From contig WBMZ01010855.1 of NCBI GenBank assembly GCA_013400975.1, positions 1 through 64,000 of the forward strand: a stretch of 64,000 nucleotides of DNA. The letters run 5' to 3'. Shown in pieces: positions 62,877 through 64,000 of the stretch. The position numbers were made by a program, and so were the translations under genes. A model generated the notes under the pieces. The model searched no databases. It saw only the letters and a list, made by a program, of their open reading frames with translations, and had not been told where the DNA came from. Every line of letters begins with the position of its first letter. The stretch's first letter is position 1. This DNA is from Atrichornis clamosus (Eukaryota; Chordata; Aves; Passeriformes; Menuridae).

Positions 62877-64000
62877 GCGGATAAAAGCTATTTTGGGTGC
62901 AATCAGAGCCTGTGGGAAGGGTAAGGGTATGGGTAAGTGAGGGTAGTGGCAAAGCATAGGTTTTATTTATAAAACCCAGCAGAACACTTTCACCTAGACA
63001 ATCAGCGTAGATATGGGATTAGAGAAATAAGAAAATATTTTAAGGATTTTTGCAAAATGGGTGTAGCTACAAAGCTGATATTCAACCTTTCATATTTTAA
63101 ATTGACACTGACAAATGGAAAAAATAGGTCATTCAGCAGGTAAATGTCTAAAATCTTTATTTTGTCAGAGATAGTCAAGTTGCAGAAGCTACTGTAAAAT
63201 TAGAGATGCCTAATGAAGTTTGAACTTAGCCACATTTCCAAGTGATTAAAAACCCCCCACATTGTTTCACTTCTGAGGTGTTAGCAGTAGGCGGCTTGGG
63301 CTAGACTGAAGGAGCAGTGGGACAACTATTGTTCTAACTCTTCCTGTGGGATAGGGTGGGGACAGGGAGTTGACGGCTGGTGCACCATTCTTCCCTGGAT
63401 AAAACTGGTGTATTTTGGTGCATTTAGTAAACTCACCACCACACTGAGAATTCTAAGGTCATGAGAAAACCTCTGTAGAAACAAACTGTTTCATAAATAA
63501 GACGTACGGTTTTGAAACGTGATTTCATTTCCAGTTGGAAGAAAACTTCTGAATTTTAGTGTTTGTCTCAGGTCTGTATTGCATTTTCATTTTTTTAGTG
63601 TATTTACATGAAAAATTTCAAAATGAGGATTGATACCGTGTTCCTGACCAGCTAGAGAGCAAGTTTTTATGACACTATCAAAGTCTTTCCCATTTGTTTC
63701 TGGAGACTAAGCTTGGGTGAACTCTGTCCTCTAGTTTCAACAGAATTGTATTCAAATGCAATTCCATCACAGCTTAGGAAACTAGCACATCCTAGCATTG
63801 AGTTTTGTTTCTATCTGCCTCTGATTTTAGAGACTATGACTGAGGAGGTTTCTGGTATACATGAATGCAAACCCAGCCATCCTGAAGACAAAACTAACTG
63901 AAAGAACAAAACAAAACCAAAGAGCCTTAACTGTGATGTTGCAAAAGTCACTGCTAGTAGACCAAACTCTGTACCAGTCAGTTCCTTAATCCTCTATTTT

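Larger units (their letters stand above)
1..64000 (+). other. LEF1: LEF1 gene locus (5' and 3' ends incomplete)
   Basis: Eleven coding exons on the plus strand, all with GT donors and AG acceptors and compatible phases, join into a 1,194-nt reading frame (397 residues plus stop) that is recognisably LEF1. LEF1 is a nuclear HMG-box factor that binds Wnt response elements. It recruits beta-catenin to activate, or Groucho/TLE to repress, Wnt target genes. Exon lengths are 210, 64, 134, 133, 91, 84, 123, 163, 108, 49 and 41 nt. The human protein is 399 residues, so this copy is full length. The first exon sits in a CpG island, and intron 3 takes up 38 kb. The transcription start is undefined, and the terminal exon lies to the right of the window because a splice donor follows the stop codon. 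Exon structure is seen directly; family function is established knowledge. Confidence 0.97.
57760..64000 (+). other. LEF1 intron 11 (continues beyond the window)
   Basis: From donor GTAAGA to the right edge. I looked for the conserved terminal exon by its alternative coding frame (family peptide beginning GKRSSFPTCKAK) and did not find it, so it is probably further right. The region holds the large CR1 (about 61871-62785) and a short GGAA repeat near 62861-62876. The rest is plain intron-like sequence. Confidence 0.7.

Noticed and set aside
62918..62946. GGGTAAGGGTATGGGTAAG, resembling a degenerate telomere repeat
   Set aside because: The units are irregular and do not match TTAGGG; it is only a short G-rich stretch.
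63940..64000. GTCACTGCTAG near the right edge, resembling a piece of the human LEF1 3'UTR as I remember it
   Set aside because: The match is about 11 bases, the flanks do not align, and the conserved coding frame of the terminal exon is absent upstream of it.

Overview
The window is one stretch of a vertebrate, almost certainly avian, genome that carries most of a single large gene, LEF1 (lymphoid enhancer-binding factor 1), transcribed left to right. The bird assignment rests on the CR1 LINE fragments, whose 3' ends have the sauropsid form (TCATAGAATC.. on the reverse strand), on the low overall repeat density, and on a LEF1 protein that stays close to the vertebrate family throughout. Species cannot be named from the sequence alone.

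Layout: 1-1290 is a GC- and CpG-rich promoter/5'UTR/first-exon island. Eleven coding exons could be placed by reading frame, splice phase and homology: 790-999, 1857-1920, 3378-3511, 41517-41649, 45654-45744, 47976-48059, 49916-50038, 50737-50899, 53635-53742, 57026-57074 and 57719-57759 (stop TGA at 57751-57753). All phases join and give a 397-residue protein. Its parts are an N-terminal beta-catenin-binding region (exon 1), a proline/serine-rich context-dependent regulatory and Groucho/TLE-binding middle (exons 2-7), an HMG-box DNA-binding domain (exons 8-9) and a basic tail/NLS (exon 10). The stop codon is followed after six bases by a good splice donor, so the terminal exon (3'UTR, and an alternative C-terminus in mammals) lies beyond the right edge. 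The transcription start and 5'UTR limits are not defined.

Most of the window is intron; intron 3 alone is 38 kb. I found no second protein-coding gene, tRNA, rRNA or processed pseudogene. Mobile DNA is sparse: a CR1 with a decayed ORF2 3' end (about 61871-62785), a short CR1 (30063-30305) and two CR1 scraps in intron 8. Simple repeats include a near-perfect 48-bp tandem duplication in intron 8, a 20-bp tandem duplication in intron 3, a TG tract and a TTTA-rich block.

The most interesting signals are regulatory: a strong-context upstream ATG whose reading frame overlaps the LEF1 start and ends one base before the exon 1 boundary; a G-run cluster just after the LEF1 ATG and a long pyrimidine tract before it; an octamer plus TATA-like arrangement and an in-frame ATG just upstream of exon 3, which could mark an intron-2 promoter for a form lacking the beta-catenin-binding region; and candidate intronic enhancers, one with an inverted pair of TCF/LEF sites suggesting autoregulation. 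Nothing here is clearly an undescribed system.
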